From positions 124,001-188,000 of the forward strand of contig NZ_JAERTZ010000012.1 in assembly GCF_016746085.1 (NCBI RefSeq): a stretch of 64,000 nt of DNA, written 5' to 3'. How positions within the stretch are numbered: position 1 is the stretch's first letter; every line of letters starts with the position of its first letter. Below, in pieces: positions 19,370 to 28,656 of the stretch. The notes beneath the pieces were generated by a model. The model did not search any database and had not been told where the DNA came from. It saw nothing but the letters and a program-made list of their open reading frames with translations. The position numbers were made by a program, and so were the translations under genes. Origin of the DNA: Zobellella iuensis. Lineage in GTDB: Bacteria; Pseudomonadota; Gammaproteobacteria; Enterobacterales; Aeromonadaceae.

Positions 19370-22009
19370 TCAGAAAGGATAGTGAGCGCTTATCATCAGG
19401 GCATATTCGTTGCCTGCCTGGCGATGGTGCCCCGGCTCCGTCATCATCAACAACGAGAAACGGCTATCCAGCGGCAACCCGCCGGGATGGTAGAACAGCT
19501 CATAGTTGATCTGCCGCCCCGAAGGGGCAAGGGACACCCGGGCATCACGAAACTGGTAGGCACCGTCCGCATAATGATCGGCCAGGCGAAGCCGGGCCTC
19601 GGCCCGCTCCACCCGCAACGGCTGATGGATGTTCAGCCCCAGCCGGTGAAACGGCCCGTCATACTGGCCGCTAAGGCTCCACTGACTGCTGACCACCTCC
19701 CCCATCTCCTGGATAAGACCCGCTCCCGCCACCTGGGACAGACCCCCATAGATAGCATGGCGCAGGCTGAACCGCTCCAGCCTCAGCTCCCCTTTTATCC
19801 CGGCAAAACGGCTATGATGCTGCTCTCCCAACGCCAGCGCCCCCCGGGAGGCGGTATCGAACAGCCCCTCTCCCCGGGTGCGGGTGGCCCCCAACTCCAG
19901 GGCCAGCCAATAGGGCGAGTCCCAGGCACGGTTAAGGCTCAGACCGGCTCCCAGGGTATCGCCGGCATCGATGGCCTGGGCAGCCAGTTGCCAGTGCCGT
20001 CCTAACGGGAGCTGCTGGCGTACCAGGGACAGCCTCTGCTGCGGTGCTGTGGTGCCGTTGACCCAGTAAGGCGCCGTCAACAGCAGCTCCTGCTGGCTCT
20101 GCCCGCCCAGCGGCCACAGCTCCAGCGCCTCCGGACGCTCGGCGTAGCCGACTGTGGTCTCGCCCAGGCCATGCTGCCATCCGAGCAGGGCCAAACCGGG
20201 CCTGCCGGGCACGGAGGATGGTCCGTAGCTCAGCGTCCGCCCGTCCAGACGCAGGGTCTCCGGCGGCCGGGCCGACAGTTGCCGGTAAGACAGGCCGGCA
20301 TCATAGGAAGAGGGTGCCGGTTGCTGGTAGGAGGCCAATTGAGCGTCAAAGCCCGCCCCCTGGCTATCGACCACCATGGTGTTGAGCGAGCCGAGCCGTT
20401 CGCCGCCATCACCGAAGGCGCTGCCCAGGCTCAGGTTGGTCGTGGCGGTGGGGTAGGTAGTGCCCGAGTCCGTCAGCAGGGCGGTGCCGCCCAGGGGCTG
20501 CATGGCCCGCTCCAGATCCATCAGCCCCTGGCCATAGCTGGCGCTGTCGGCATAGGAGCCGGCCTTGTTGGCGGTGAGAAAGAGGCGCTCTACCGTTTGC
20601 TGGTTACTGAGCATGGGAAACTGCTGCTTGACCAGGGCCAGGCCGCCGGTGACCGCCGGTACCGCCTGGGAAGTGCCGGTGCCAATGCTGTAGGTATCGC
20701 CGCCCCTGGCATCGGCCGAGGTGATCTCCGTGCCCGGGGCAGAGATGCACCAGTCGGCCGCCTGGCCGCAACGGTTGGAGCTGCCGAGCAGCAAGCCGGT
20801 CTGTGGATCCACATTCGCCACCGCCACCCAGGCGGCGGCCAGCTCGGGCACCAGTTGCGGCATGGCCGCCACCATACTGGGCTGGCCGGCGCCACCGTTG
20901 CCGGCGGCCCAAATATAGACACGGTCGTTCGCCGCCCCCTGCTTCAGCTCCCCCAGCCAAGCGGGATAGCTCGCCTCCAGCAGGCTCCGGGTCCAGCCGC
21001 CTTCGGCGATGGTTTCGGTCACTCCCCAACTGTTGTTGAAGTAGTCGACGCCCTGGTTACGCCCGTAGGCGAAGGCGCGGGTTAGGGTGGCATCATCGCT
21101 GGCCAGGTTGCCATCGTCATGGCTCAATCGCACTATGTAGTAGTCGGCACCATAGGCATAACCTATGCCCCTGTAGTCATCCCGGTCCGAAGCCAATATG
21201 CCGGCCACATGGGTACCATGACCATCCTGATCATCCACATCGGCAAGCGCCGTGCTGTCCAGGGGAGCGTTGTACACCCCGACGATGTTCGCCTGCCGAA
21301 AGGCCTCGTGGCCGGCATTGATCCCCGTGTCCAGCACCGCTATCCGGCTGCCGGCCCCGGAAAGGCCCATGCCGTGGGGCACATGGCCCCTGGAGATATC
21401 ATAGCCTCCGGTAAAACGGTGCTCATCGGTCAGCGGGTATTCGGCATTGGGATCATAGACGACCGTCGGCGTGGGCTCGGCCTGTTCGGGAGCCGGGGCG
21501 GGATCCTGTGGCTGCATGCCACCGGAGGCAGCGGTCTCGCCACCGCCACCGCCCCCCAAGGCGAGCGCCACCGCGCCCACCCCTCCCGTCGCCAGGGCCA
21601 GGCTCCCCCAGCCCAACCCCGCCCCCCCCTGGGCCTCGGCAGGAGAAGCAGCGGCTCCCCGGGCAAGCGTGAGGGTCTCGCCCGCCAGCAACCGGGAGTA
21701 CTCCGCTGGCACCAGTCCAAGGGTTTCCATATAGGCGGACAGGGCCCTGGCGGGATCGGCGCCGACGATGCGATGAAATGCCGCCCTGAACTGCGCCTGG
21801 GACAATTCCGCCGCCGTGACCAGTTCGGCAACCTCGCCGGCACTCAGCACATTGCGGTAGCTCCCCGTCATGGCCTGCAGCCTGCCGTCGGGGATCGCCA
21901 CTGCGGTTTGGGCACCGGGCGGCGTGAGCTGAGCATACAGAGGAGAAGCCGAACCCATCCAAACGGCGCCGAACAGGGCCAGCGCCTTGGCCGGAGAAAA
22001 CACATCCAT
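19370..22009 (-). CDS. Subtilisin-family (S8) serine protease autotransporter
   Basis: 879 residues. A signal peptide ends near ASPLYAQ (residue ~27). The subtilase domain (~190-500) has a complete triad: Asp227 in AVLDTGI, His264 in DGHGTHVAG, Ser447 in GTGTSQAVP, with oxyanion Asn371 in AAGNGG. The C-terminal ~300 residues alternate polar and hydrophobic positions and end in Phe (YALMISAHYPF), as expected for an outer-membrane beta-barrel that exports the protease domain. Unusually, residues ~28-185 form an Ala-rich helical region followed by a glycine-rich hydrophobic stretch (GLGWGSLALATGGVGAVALA) and a proline-rich linker before the protease. Monocistronic, convergent with putP. Substrate unknown. 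Confidence 0.88.
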   Translation of the reverse strand: MDVFSPAKALALFGAVWMGSASPLYAQLTPPGAQTAVAIPDGRLQAMTGSYRNVLSAGEVAELVTAAELSQAQFRAAFHRIVGADPARALSAYMETLGLVPAEYSRLLAGETLTLARGAAASPAEAQGGAGLGWGSLALATGGVGAVALALGGGGGGETAASGGMQPQDPAPAPEQAEPTPTVVYDPNAEYPLTDEHRFTGGYDISRGHVPHGMGLSGAGSRIAVLDTGINAGHEAFRQANIVGVYNAPLDSTALADVDDQDGHGTHVAGILASDRDDYRGIGYAYGADYYIVRLSHDDGNLASDDATLTRAFAYGRNQGVDYFNNSWGVTETIAEGGWTRSLLEASYPAWLGELKQGAANDRVYIWAAGNGGAGQPSMVAAMPQLVPELAAAWVAVANVDPQTGLLLGSSNRCGQAADWCISAPGTEITSADARGGDTYSIGTGTSQAVPAVTGGLALVKQQFPMLSNQQTVERLFLTANKAGSYADSASYGQGLMDLERAMQPLGGTALLTDSGTTYPTATTNLSLGSAFGDGGERLGSLNTMVVDSQGAGFDAQLASYQQPAPSSYDAGLSYRQLSARPPETLRLDGRTLSYGPSSVPGRPGLALLGWQHGLGETTVGYAERPEALELWPLGGQSQQELLLTAPYWVNGTTAPQQRLSLVRQQLPLGRHWQLAAQAIDAGDTLGAGLSLNRAWDSPYWLALELGATRTRGEGLFDTASRGALALGEQHHSRFAGIKGELRLERFSLRHAIYGGLSQVAGAGLIQEMGEVVSSQWSLSGQYDGPFHRLGLNIHQPLRVERAEARLRLADHYADGAYQFRDARVSLAPSGRQINYELFYHPGGLPLDSRFSLLMMTEPGHHRQAGNEYALMISAHYPF

Positions 22010-22117
22010 GTGATCATTCCTTACATTACAAGGCCATAGAACGGAAGTATGGTTTGGGACCGGCTAAAAATCATCAACTACGCTTTGTTTGTTTCCATCT
22101 GCAACCGGAGCCGTCCC

Positions 22118-23563
22118 ATGAACCCGACCTCTCTTTACCTTGGCAGCAGCCCCGCGCGAAACAAGGTGCCGCTGTTGCTCCCCATGGCCAACCGCCATGG
22201 GCTTGTCACCGGCGCCACCGGCACCGGCAAGACCGTTACCCTGCAGCGGCTGGCGGAAAGCTTCTCCCGCGCCGGCACCCCGGTGTTCCTGGCCGACGTC
22301 AAGGGCGACTTGTCCGGCCTGGCCGCTCCCGCCGACCCCGGCGGCAAGATTGCCGAGCGGCTGGCCCGGCTGGGGGTGGAGGACTACCAGCCCCGGCCCT
22401 GCCCCACCCTGTTCTGGGACATGTTCGCCACCCGCGGCCATCCGGTGCGGGCCACCATCTCCGAGCTGGGCCCCCTGCTGCTGGCCCATATACTGGAGCT
22501 CAACGACACCCAGAGCGGCCTGCTCTACGCCTGTTTCCGCATCGCCGACGACGAGGGCCTGCTGCTGCTCGATCTCAAGGACTTGCGCGCCCTGCTCGGC
22601 TGGGTGGCGGACAACGCCAAGGCCCTGGGCGGGCGCTACGGCAACCTGCCCGCCAGCAGCCTGGGAGCCATCCAGCGCCGGCTGCTGGTATTGGAGCAGG
22701 ACGGCACCGGCCACTTCTTCGGCGAGCCCTCACTCAACCTGCGGGATCTGATGCAAAGGGATTTTTCCGGCCAGGGGGTGGTCAGCATCCTCGACGCCAC
22801 CCGGCTGATGCAGAGCCCCCGGCTCTATGCCAGCTTCCTGCTCTGGCTGCTCGGCGAGCTGTTCGAGACGCTGCCGGAGCTGGGCGATCCGCCCCAGCCG
22901 GTACTGGTGTTCTTCTTCGACGAGGCCCATCTGCTGTTCAACGCGGCTCCCAGGCCGCTGCTGGAAAAAATAGAGCAGCTGGTGCGCTTGATCCGCTCCA
23001 AGGGGGTGGGGGTCTATTTCATCACCCAGAGTCCGCTGGACATCCCCGACACCGTGCTGGGCCAGCTCGGCAACCGGATCCAGCACGCCCTGCGCGCCTT
23101 CACCCCGCGGGACGAGCAGGCGGTCAGGGCCGCCGCGCGCACCTTCAGGGCCAATCCGGCCTTCGATACCCAGGCCGCCATCACCACCCTGGGGGTGGGC
23201 GAGGCACTGGTGTCGGTGCTGGATGAAAGAGGCGCCCCCACCCCGGTGGAGATCACCCTGATATGCCCGCCCGAGTCCCGTATCGGGCCCCTGACGGCGG
23301 AAGAGCGCCAGGCCCGGCTCACGCAGTCGCCCCTGGCCGGGCGCTACGACCAGGTGCTGGATCGGGATTCAGCCTTCGAGATGCTGGAACGCCGCCTGGC
23401 GCAGCAGCCGGCGGAAAAACCCGAGCCCACGGGCAAGAGCCGCGCCGGCAATCGGGATTCGCTGCTGGAAAGCGTGGCCAAGAGCACCCTGCGCAGCATC
23501 GGCAGCCAGTTGGGCCGGCGCATCGCCCGGGGCCTGCTCGGCTCCTTGCTGGGCGGCCGTTAG
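22118..23563 (+). CDS. HerA-like ATPase of the DUF853/YjgR family
   Basis: 481 residues from the ATG at 22118, preceded by CCGGAG; 23 upstream in-frame codons reach towards the divergent protease gene and are not supported. Walker A is GATGTGKT at residues 32-39, Walker B is [12 protein letters not shown] near residue 272, and [21 protein letters not shown] carries the sensor/Arg region of the HerA-FtsK superfamily. E. coli YjgR is the best-known relative; its function is unsettled. The C-terminus ends with [19 protein letters not shown] then a glycine-rich tail. The stop overlaps the convergent RDD gene by 4 bases. Cytoplasmic; the DNA or protein partner is unknown. Confidence 0.88.
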   Translation: MNPTSLYLGSSPARNKVPLLLPMANRHGLVTGATGTGKTVTLQRLAESFSRAGTPVFLADVKGDLSGLAAPADPGGKIAERLARLGVEDYQPRPCPTLFWDMFATRGHPVRATISELGPLLLAHILELNDTQSGLLYACFRIADDEGLLLLDLKDLRALLGWVADNAKALGGRYGNLPASSLGAIQRRLLVLEQDGTGHFFGEPSLNLRDLMQRDFSGQGVVSILDATRLMQSPRLYASFLLWLLGELFETLPELGDPPQPVLVFFFDEAHLLFNAAPRPLLEKIEQLVRLIRSKGVGVYFITQSPLDIPDTVLGQLGNRIQHALRAFTPRDEQAVRAAARTFRANPAFDTQAAITTLGVGEALVSVLDERGAPTPVEITLICPPESRIGPLTAEERQARLTQSPLAGRYDQVLDRDSAFEMLERRLAQQPAEKPEPTGKSRAGNRDSLLESVAKSTLRSIGSQLGRRIARGLLGSLLGGR

Positions 23564-24003
23564 CGGTTGCGGATCACCTGGGTACCGGCGATAAAGTCAT
23601 GCAGGCCACGTTTTTTGCGATTGAAGGGAATCATCAGGAAACCCAGCATCAGCAGGGCACCGGACAGCAGGGAGGCGAGATAGCGCACCGAGGCCCGAAC
23701 AAAGGACAGCCGTCGGCCCTGGGCATCGGTCACCTTCATGCCGAGCAGTTTCTTGCCGAGGGTGGCCTGCCAGGGTGAAGACTGCAACAGGGCGAAATAG
23801 AGCCACCAGAACACCAGGCCGTAGAGCGACTCGGCCCGCTGAAAATCGACCTCGCCCGGATCGGCCAGGGAGGGGTCGAGCAGCCAGGACAGCAGCAGCC
23901 CGATGGGCAGGGCCATCAGCAGCACATCGATCAGATAGGCGAACAGGCGCCGCCAGAAGCCGCCGTAACGGGCCTGGTTCAGTGAAAATATCGATCGATT
24001 CAT
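23560..24003 (-). CDS. RDD-family membrane protein
   Basis: 147 residues from the ATG at 24003 ([19 protein letters not shown]). It has the RDD signature ([16 protein letters not shown] with Arg and Asp in the first helix), three to four membrane helices, and [17 protein letters not shown], the conserved loop. RDD proteins are small inner-membrane proteins, mostly of unknown function, some linked to sodium or proton exchange. The longer frame reaching 24306 is a GC-rich artefact. It lies downstream of the bacterioferritin genes on the same strand but beyond a strong hairpin, so it is probably separate. Confidence 0.85.
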   Translation of the reverse strand: MNRSIFSLNQARYGGFWRRLFAYLIDVLLMALPIGLLLSWLLDPSLADPGEVDFQRAESLYGLVFWWLYFALLQSSPWQATLGKKLLGMKVTDAQGRRLSFVRASVRYLASLLSGALLMLGFLMIPFNRKKRGLHDFIAGTQVIRNR

Positions 24004-24115
24004 GCCATATCCCCGCGGATGGACGGGCCTTGCGCCCGGGTGAACATCAACCGCCCATAATAGCAGACGGGTGCACCAAAAGTAGTCGCAGGGATGGGAT
24101 TTGCCAGAACGGGGA

Positions 24116-24141
24116 ACCCACGGCCCTGCCGGGCCGTGGGT
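24116..24141 (-). terminator. Strong hairpin after the bacterioferritin operon
   Basis: ACCCACGGCCC-TGCC-GGGCCGTGGGT, an 11-bp perfect GC-rich stem 14 bases beyond the bfr stop. The following minus-strand bases are TTCCCC, so the U-tract is poor. Confidence 0.5.
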
Positions 24142-24155
24142 AATGAAGGGCCGGC

Positions 24156-24626
24156 TCAGCCCATCTGGGATTGCAGGTAGTTGGGCAGGCCAATCCTGTC
24201 GATAAGGCCCAGTTGCTGCTCCAGCCAGTGGGTGTGGTCGTGCTCGGTGTCTTCCAGCAGTTGCAGCAGCATGTCGCGGCTCTGGTAGTCCCGCTCCTGC
24301 TCGCACAGGGCCATGACCTTGCGCAGATCCTCGATCACCTTGTATTCCAGGTTGAGATCGCTCTGGAGCATGGCGGGCACGTCCTTGCCGATATTGAGCG
24401 GCGCCCGGGTCACCATGTCGGGGGTGCCTTCCAGGAACAGGATGCGCTCGATCAGCTTGGCGGCGTGGCCCTTCTCGTCCTCGAATTCGTGGTCGATACG
24501 TTCGAACAGCTTCTTCAGGCCCCAGTCGTCGTACATGCGGGAATGGATAAAATACTGATCCATGGCGCTCAGCTCGCCGGCCAGCAGCTCGTTCAGCGCC
24601 GCGATAATCTTGCTGTTACCTTTCAT
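24156..24626 (-). CDS. bfr: Bacterioferritin, ferroxidase-type subunit lacking the heme-ligand Met
   Basis: 156 residues. Aligned by eye to E. coli Bfr, all ferroxidase ligands are kept: Glu18, Glu51, His54, Glu94, and Glu128/His131 (equivalent to Glu127/His130 after a one-residue insertion). Position 52, normally the heme-binding Met, is Lys (sequence EDEKGHA). This is therefore the catalytic, iron-oxidising subunit that cannot supply the usual axial heme ligand. It starts 12 bases after the stop of the other bfr gene, so the two are co-transcribed and probably form mixed 24-mers that store iron in the cytoplasm. Confidence 0.93.
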   Translation of the reverse strand: MKGNSKIIAALNELLAGELSAMDQYFIHSRMYDDWGLKKLFERIDHEFEDEKGHAAKLIERILFLEGTPDMVTRAPLNIGKDVPAMLQSDLNLEYKVIEDLRKVMALCEQERDYQSRDMLLQLLEDTEHDHTHWLEQQLGLIDRIGLPNYLQSQMG

Positions 24627-24638
24627 CCGGGGTTCCCC

Positions 24639-25103
24639 TTACATTTGCGACTGTTGGTAGTTTTCGATGCCGACCTTGGCGATAAGGCCGAGCTGGGTAT
24701 CGATCCAGTCCAGGTGGCCTTCTTCGTACTCCTCGATCTCGGTGAACAGTTCCCGGGACACATAGTCCTGCACCGACTCGCAGTAGGCGATGGCTTCCTT
24801 CAGCACCACTAGTTGCTCCTCCACCTGCCGCAGATCGCAGCGCAGCATCTCTTCGGTGCTCTCACCGATATACAGGCGGTTCAGGTGCTGCAGGTTGGGC
24901 AGGCCCTCGAGGAACAGGATGCGCTCGATCAGCTTGTCGGCCTGTTTCATGTCCTTGATGGATTTTTTGTACTCGCGCTCGTCCAGCTCGTGCAGGCCCC
25001 AGTTCTTGAACATGCGGGCATGCAGGAAATACTGATTGATGGAGGTGAGTTCTATGCTCAGTACCTGATTCAGGTACTCGATGACTTTCTGATCGCCTTT
25101 CAT
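24639..25103 (-). CDS. bfr: Bacterioferritin, heme-binding subunit with degenerate ferroxidase centre
   Basis: 154 residues from the ATG at 25103 ([13 protein letters not shown]), preceded by AAGGGGAGAAG. Numbered as E. coli Bfr it keeps Glu18, Met52, Glu127 and His130, but has Asp at 51, Gln at 54 and Val at 94, so the di-iron site has lost the His54 and Glu94 ligands while the heme ligand Met52 is intact (KDMKQAD). This is the mirror image of the partner encoded 12 bases downstream. Heterogeneous alpha/beta bacterioferritins are known in pseudomonads and Neisseria. A sigma-70 promoter is visible upstream. Confidence 0.93.
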   Translation of the reverse strand: MKGDQKVIEYLNQVLSIELTSINQYFLHARMFKNWGLHELDEREYKKSIKDMKQADKLIERILFLEGLPNLQHLNRLYIGESTEEMLRCDLRQVEEQLVVLKEAIAYCESVQDYVSRELFTEIEEYEEGHLDWIDTQLGLIAKVGIENYQQSQM

Positions 25104-25131
25104 GCTCTTCTCCCCTTGGATTCCGTCGGCA

Positions 25132-25160
25132 ATGATAGACGTGCCCGCTCCCCTTTTCAA
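25132..25160 (-). promoter_or_regulatory. Sigma-70 promoter of the bacterioferritin operon
   Basis: On the minus strand TTGAAA (25160-25155) and TATCAT (25137-25132) are separated by 17 bases, 28 bases before the first ATG. The upstream side is AT-rich (GTTATTTAAATT), like an UP element. No clear Fur box overlaps it. Confidence 0.6.
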
Positions 25161-25303
25161 ATTTAAATAACACCTAAGTCACTGATTTTATTTGGGTAAC
25201 GTAGTGGTAATAAGAACAGATGTTATTTTTAACGCGGTTCATCCGGCGCCAGTCCTGGCGCCGAACGGCCCAGGGCAGGACACCGGCTGCCCGGCTTCCG
25301 CCC

Positions 25304-25966
25304 TCACAGCCCCAGCAGGCGACGCAGCTGGGGGCAGTCGAAATCGGCCAGGGAGGCCAGCTTGAGATCGGCGATGCCGAAGCGTTGATCCCGGTACAGG
25401 GCCGGCTCGGGCACGCACAGCGCCGTCATCTGGGCGGCCTTGGCGGCGATGACGCCATTGACCGAATCCTCGATGGCCAGGCAGTGCTGGGGCAGCACAG
25501 CCAGGGCAGCGGCCGCTTCCAGGTAGACCTGGGGATGGGGCTTGCCCAGCGGCAGGTGTTCGGCGGAGACCCGCACCTGGAAGTGGCCGGCCAGCCCGAA
25601 GCGCTCGAGTACGGCGTCGATCAGCCGCAGCGGCGAGGAAGAGGCCAGCCCGACCTTGAGCGGGGAGCGAGCCAGCCGACCCAGGGTGTCGCGCACCCCG
25701 GCCATGGGTTCGTCCAGCTGCCGCACCTGGGCGATCACCTGCTCGATCATGGCCTCGGTCAGGGCATCGGCACAGGCCGGATCCAGCCCCTTGGTGCGCA
25801 CCCAGCGCTGGCTGATCTCGTCGATGCGCAGGCCCACGGTCTGGGCGCCGTCTTCCTCGGTGACGGTAAAGCCGAAACGGGCCCCCGCTTCCTGCTTGGC
25901 CTGCAGCCACAGGGGCTCGGAGTCGACGATGACCCCGTCCATATCGAAAATAACCGCTTCAATCAT
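25304..25966 (-). CDS. HAD-superfamily sugar-phosphate phosphatase (YniC/HxpB-like)
   Basis: 220 residues. The N-terminal FDMDGVIVDSEPLW carries the nucleophile and acid Asp pair; GLASSSPLRLIDAVL is motif II, HLPLGKPHPQVYLEAA supplies the Lys, and AIEDSVNGVIAAKAA the C-terminal Asp. The DSEPLW pattern is closest to YniC, a hexitol/2-deoxyglucose-6-phosphate phosphatase; a beta-phosphoglucomutase role is an alternative but less likely. It begins 21 bases after the LacI-type gene and is third in the beta-glucosidase operon, so it probably acts on a phosphorylated sugar derived from that pathway. Confidence 0.85.
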   Translation of the reverse strand: MIEAVIFDMDGVIVDSEPLWLQAKQEAGARFGFTVTEEDGAQTVGLRIDEISQRWVRTKGLDPACADALTEAMIEQVIAQVRQLDEPMAGVRDTLGRLARSPLKVGLASSSPLRLIDAVLERFGLAGHFQVRVSAEHLPLGKPHPQVYLEAAAALAVLPQHCLAIEDSVNGVIAAKAAQMTALCVPEPALYRDQRFGIADLKLASLADFDCPQLRRLLGL

Positions 25967-25987
25967 GCTGTGCTCCTCGTTGCTGGT

Positions 25988-26998
25988 TTAATCACTGGTG
26001 TTCGGCGCCGTCACCGATCCCCGCAGGATCAGCCGCCCGCGGAAGCGCACCGGCGCCGGTGCCGGGCGGCCTTCGGCCAGCTCCAGCGCCAATTGCATGG
26101 CGTGCCGGGTCATGGCCTGGATCGGCAGCTCCACCGTGGTGAGCGGCGGCTGGCTGTAGGCCGACATGGGCTCGTTGTCGAAACCGGCCACCGACAGCTG
26201 CTGCGGCACCCGGATGCCGGCCTCGTGCAGCGCCCGCAGCGCCCCCACCGCCATGTCGTCGTTGAAGGCGAACAGGGCGCTGAACTTGGCCCCCCGCTCG
26301 AGCAGGCGCCGGCAGGCCAGGTAACCGCCTTCCAGGTGGCTGTCGCCGTGCTCGATCAGGCGCGGATCAACGGCGATGCCGTGGGCCCCAAGCGCGGCCC
26401 GGTAGCCCTCGAGCCGGGCCTGGCCGGTGGGGGCCCGGATGGGGGTGGTGATGCAGGCGATGCGGCGGTGACCCAGGCCTACCAGGTGGTCCATCATCAG
26501 CCGGGCGGCGCCGGCCTGCTCGAAGCAGACGCTGGGCCCCAGTGCCGGTGGCAGTTCCCGGTTGATCAGCACCAGCGGAATGGCGAGCCCGGCCTTGAGC
26601 TCGGCGAGCTGCGCCTCGGACATAAAGCGGCTGTACAGCACTATGGCGTCGCAACGCCGGTCGGCCAGCAGGTGCACCGCGTCCCGTTCACGCTCCGGGT
26701 CGTCGTGGCCGTCGGTCACGATCAGCTGCTTGCCGTGCTGCTCGGCGCTCAGGGCCGCCTGCTTGAGCAGGGTGCCGAAGTAGGCGCCCTCGAAGTCGGA
26801 CACCACCAGCCCCAGGCTGTTGGCGCTGTTATGGGCCAGGGCCCGGGCCAGGCTGTTGGGCCGGTAGCCGAGCTGGTCGATGGCGTCGAACACCGCGCGG
26901 CGGGTGGACTCCTTCACCTGGGCGGTGCCGTTCAGCACCCTTGAGACCGTGGCCTTGGAAACCCCGGCCAGTTTGCATACATCGGTTATGGTGGCCAT
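25988..26998 (-). CDS. LacI/GalR-family transcriptional repressor
   Basis: 336 residues from the ATG at 26998; starting here gives MATITDVCKLAGVSKATVSR, the canonical DNA-binding helix-turn-helix with VLNG hinge, whereas the 12-codon extension does not fit. The core reads SLGLVVSDFEGAYFGTLL, a sugar-binding periplasmic-type fold, with SVAGFDNEPMSAYSQPPLTTV near the end. Located 43 bases after the beta-glucosidase stop in the same operon. The palindrome in front of the glucosidase gene (28543-28585) has the AACCGGTT core typical of LacI-type operators and is its probable target; the inducer is likely a beta-glucoside or its phosphate (inference). Confidence 0.92.
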   Translation of the reverse strand: MATITDVCKLAGVSKATVSRVLNGTAQVKESTRRAVFDAIDQLGYRPNSLARALAHNSANSLGLVVSDFEGAYFGTLLKQAALSAEQHGKQLIVTDGHDDPERERDAVHLLADRRCDAIVLYSRFMSEAQLAELKAGLAIPLVLINRELPPALGPSVCFEQAGAARLMMDHLVGLGHRRIACITTPIRAPTGQARLEGYRAALGAHGIAVDPRLIEHGDSHLEGGYLACRRLLERGAKFSALFAFNDDMAVGALRALHEAGIRVPQQLSVAGFDNEPMSAYSQPPLTTVELPIQAMTRHAMQLALELAEGRPAPAPVRFRGRLILRGSVTAPNTSD

Positions 26999-27041
26999 TG
27001 CTGTTATCGGAAAAGGGTAAGGGGAAACCGGCACCAGGGCG

Positions 27042-28466
27042 TCAGGTCTTAATGAGGCTGCCGTGGGATCTTATCACCTCCTGGTACCAGAAGAAGCTCT
27101 TCTTGCGCTGCCGGGCCAGGTGGTGGTCCCGGTCGATGTAGACGAAACCGTATTGCTTCTGGTAGCCGTTGAGCCAGCTCAGCAGATCGGTGAAGGACCA
27201 GGGGTAGTAGCCGCGCACGTCGGCGCCGGCGGCGATGGCCTCCGCCGCCGCCTTCAGGTGGCGGGCCAGGTAGTCGATGCGGGCGTCGTCCACCACTTCG
27301 CCGTCGATGATGGGATCCTTGGCGCCCAGGCCGTTTTCGGTGATGTAGACCGGCAGGTTACCGTAGCGTGCTTTCAGTTGCAGTATGCCCTCGGTCAGGC
27401 CCTTGGGGTAGATTTCCCAGTCCCAGTCGGTGTATTCGCCGCTTGGGTTGCGCACGAACTTGAACAGCCCCCGGAAGCCGAACTCCCGGCCCGACCCCTT
27501 TTCGCCGCTGGTATTGATGCGGGTGTTGTCCACGTCCGGGTTGGCGGCCACCAGTTCCCGCTTGTAGTAGTTGACCCCGATAAAGTCGCAGATATTGGCC
27601 TTGAGCAGCTCGGCGTCGCCCGGAGCGAACAGCGGTGCGCCGAGCGCCTCCTGGGCCCAGTGCAGCAGCGCGGCGGGATACTCGCCCCTGAGCACGGGAT
27701 CGTAAAACCAATGGGTGAAGCAGCCGTCGGCCAGCTCCCGGGCGGCGATGTCTTCGGGCCTGTCGCTCGCCGGGGCATGGGGCTGCAGTACGTTGACGAA
27801 ACCGATGACCGCATCGGCACGCACCCGCCCTTCGCATTTCAGCTCACGGAAACGCTGCACCGCCCGGGCGTGGGCCAGGAACACATGGTGACAGGCCTGC
27901 AGCGCCCGGGCCGGGTCGCGCACCCCGGGCGGGTGGGCGCCGGTGATATAGCCCATGCCGATAAAGACCACGGTCTCGTTGAAGGTGGCCCACAGCTCGG
28001 CCTTGGCACCGAACTCCCGGTAGCACAGCTCGGCGTAGTCGGCGAAGGCGTCCACCGTCTCTCGGGACTCCCAGCCGCCGAGATCCTGCAGTGCCTGGGG
28101 CAGATCCCAGTGGTAGAGGGTGATCATCGGCTTGATGCCGTGGCGGAGCAGCTCGTCGATCAAGGCATGGTAGAAGGCCACGCCCGCCGGGTTGACGGCG
28201 CCCCGCCCCTGCGGGAGCAGCCGGGTCCAGGCGATGGAGAAGCGATAGCTGGTCAGTCCCTGCTCCGCCATCAGCGCCACGTCTTCCTTGAAGCGGTGAT
28301 AGTGATCCGCCGCCAGGTCGCCATTGGTGCCTTCATGGGTGGTGCCGGGCAGGTGGGCGTAGACATCCCAGATGGACGGCCCCTTGCCGTCGGCGTCGTG
28401 GGCGCCCTCCACCTGGTAGGCGGCGCTGGCCGCGCCCCACAGGAATTGCTTGGGAAATGCCGTCAT
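27042..28466 (-). CDS. Glycoside hydrolase family 1 enzyme, predicted 6-phospho-beta-glucosidase
   Basis: 474 residues from the ATG at 28466 (MTAFPKQFLWGAASAAYQVE), preceded by GCGAGGAACC. Acid/base Glu164 is in ATFNET and nucleophile Glu377 in YITENG. The substrate-selecting stretch is Ser430-x6-Lys437-x-Tyr439 (SWLNGYQKQY), the phosphate-binding triad of 6-phospho-beta-glycosidases, where plain beta-glucosidases normally have Glu in place of the Ser. It should therefore split PTS-phosphorylated cellobiose- or salicin-type sugars in the cytoplasm. No PTS transporter is encoded nearby. First gene of an operon with a LacI repressor and a HAD phosphatase. Confidence 0.9.
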   Translation of the reverse strand: MTAFPKQFLWGAASAAYQVEGAHDADGKGPSIWDVYAHLPGTTHEGTNGDLAADHYHRFKEDVALMAEQGLTSYRFSIAWTRLLPQGRGAVNPAGVAFYHALIDELLRHGIKPMITLYHWDLPQALQDLGGWESRETVDAFADYAELCYREFGAKAELWATFNETVVFIGMGYITGAHPPGVRDPARALQACHHVFLAHARAVQRFRELKCEGRVRADAVIGFVNVLQPHAPASDRPEDIAARELADGCFTHWFYDPVLRGEYPAALLHWAQEALGAPLFAPGDAELLKANICDFIGVNYYKRELVAANPDVDNTRINTSGEKGSGREFGFRGLFKFVRNPSGEYTDWDWEIYPKGLTEGILQLKARYGNLPVYITENGLGAKDPIIDGEVVDDARIDYLARHLKAAAEAIAAGADVRGYYPWSFTDLLSWLNGYQKQYGFVYIDRDHHLARQRKKSFFWYQEVIRSHGSLIKT

Positions 28467-28542
28467 GCTGGGTTCCTCGCTTGGAATGGTCCGGGCCGGC
28501 CGGCTCCGTTGTCGCAACCGGCCGATGTCGGGACCATACTAA

Positions 28543-28585
28543 CAGCAAAATGAAACCGGTTACAGAAACCGGTTTCATTTTGCTG
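28543..28585. promoter_or_regulatory. 43-bp perfect inverted repeat, candidate LacI-family operator pair
   Basis: Arms CAGCAAAATGAAACCGGTT and its exact reverse complement (19 bp each) flank a 5-base spacer, 77 bases before the glucosidase ATG. The arms contain two AACCGGTT-type cores, including the self-complementary GAAACCGGTTTC at 28565-28576, the pattern recognised by LacI/GalR repressors. The long perfect symmetry is more than a single operator needs. Confidence 0.75.
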
Positions 28586-28656
28586 GGGAAGTTGGGCGCA
28601 GGATAACAAAACGGGCGCCAGAGCTGGAGCGCAGGCGGCCACCCGGGCGCCAAGAA

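Noticed and set aside
25220-26944. 574-codon + strand frame opposite the HAD and LacI genes
   Set aside because: The minus-strand genes have full conserved motifs; the + frame is low-complexity His/Gln/Gly-rich.
27042-28466. Plain beta-glucosidase annotation
   Set aside because: Ser430, Lys437 and Tyr439 form the phosphate-binding signature instead of the Glu found in non-phospho enzymes.
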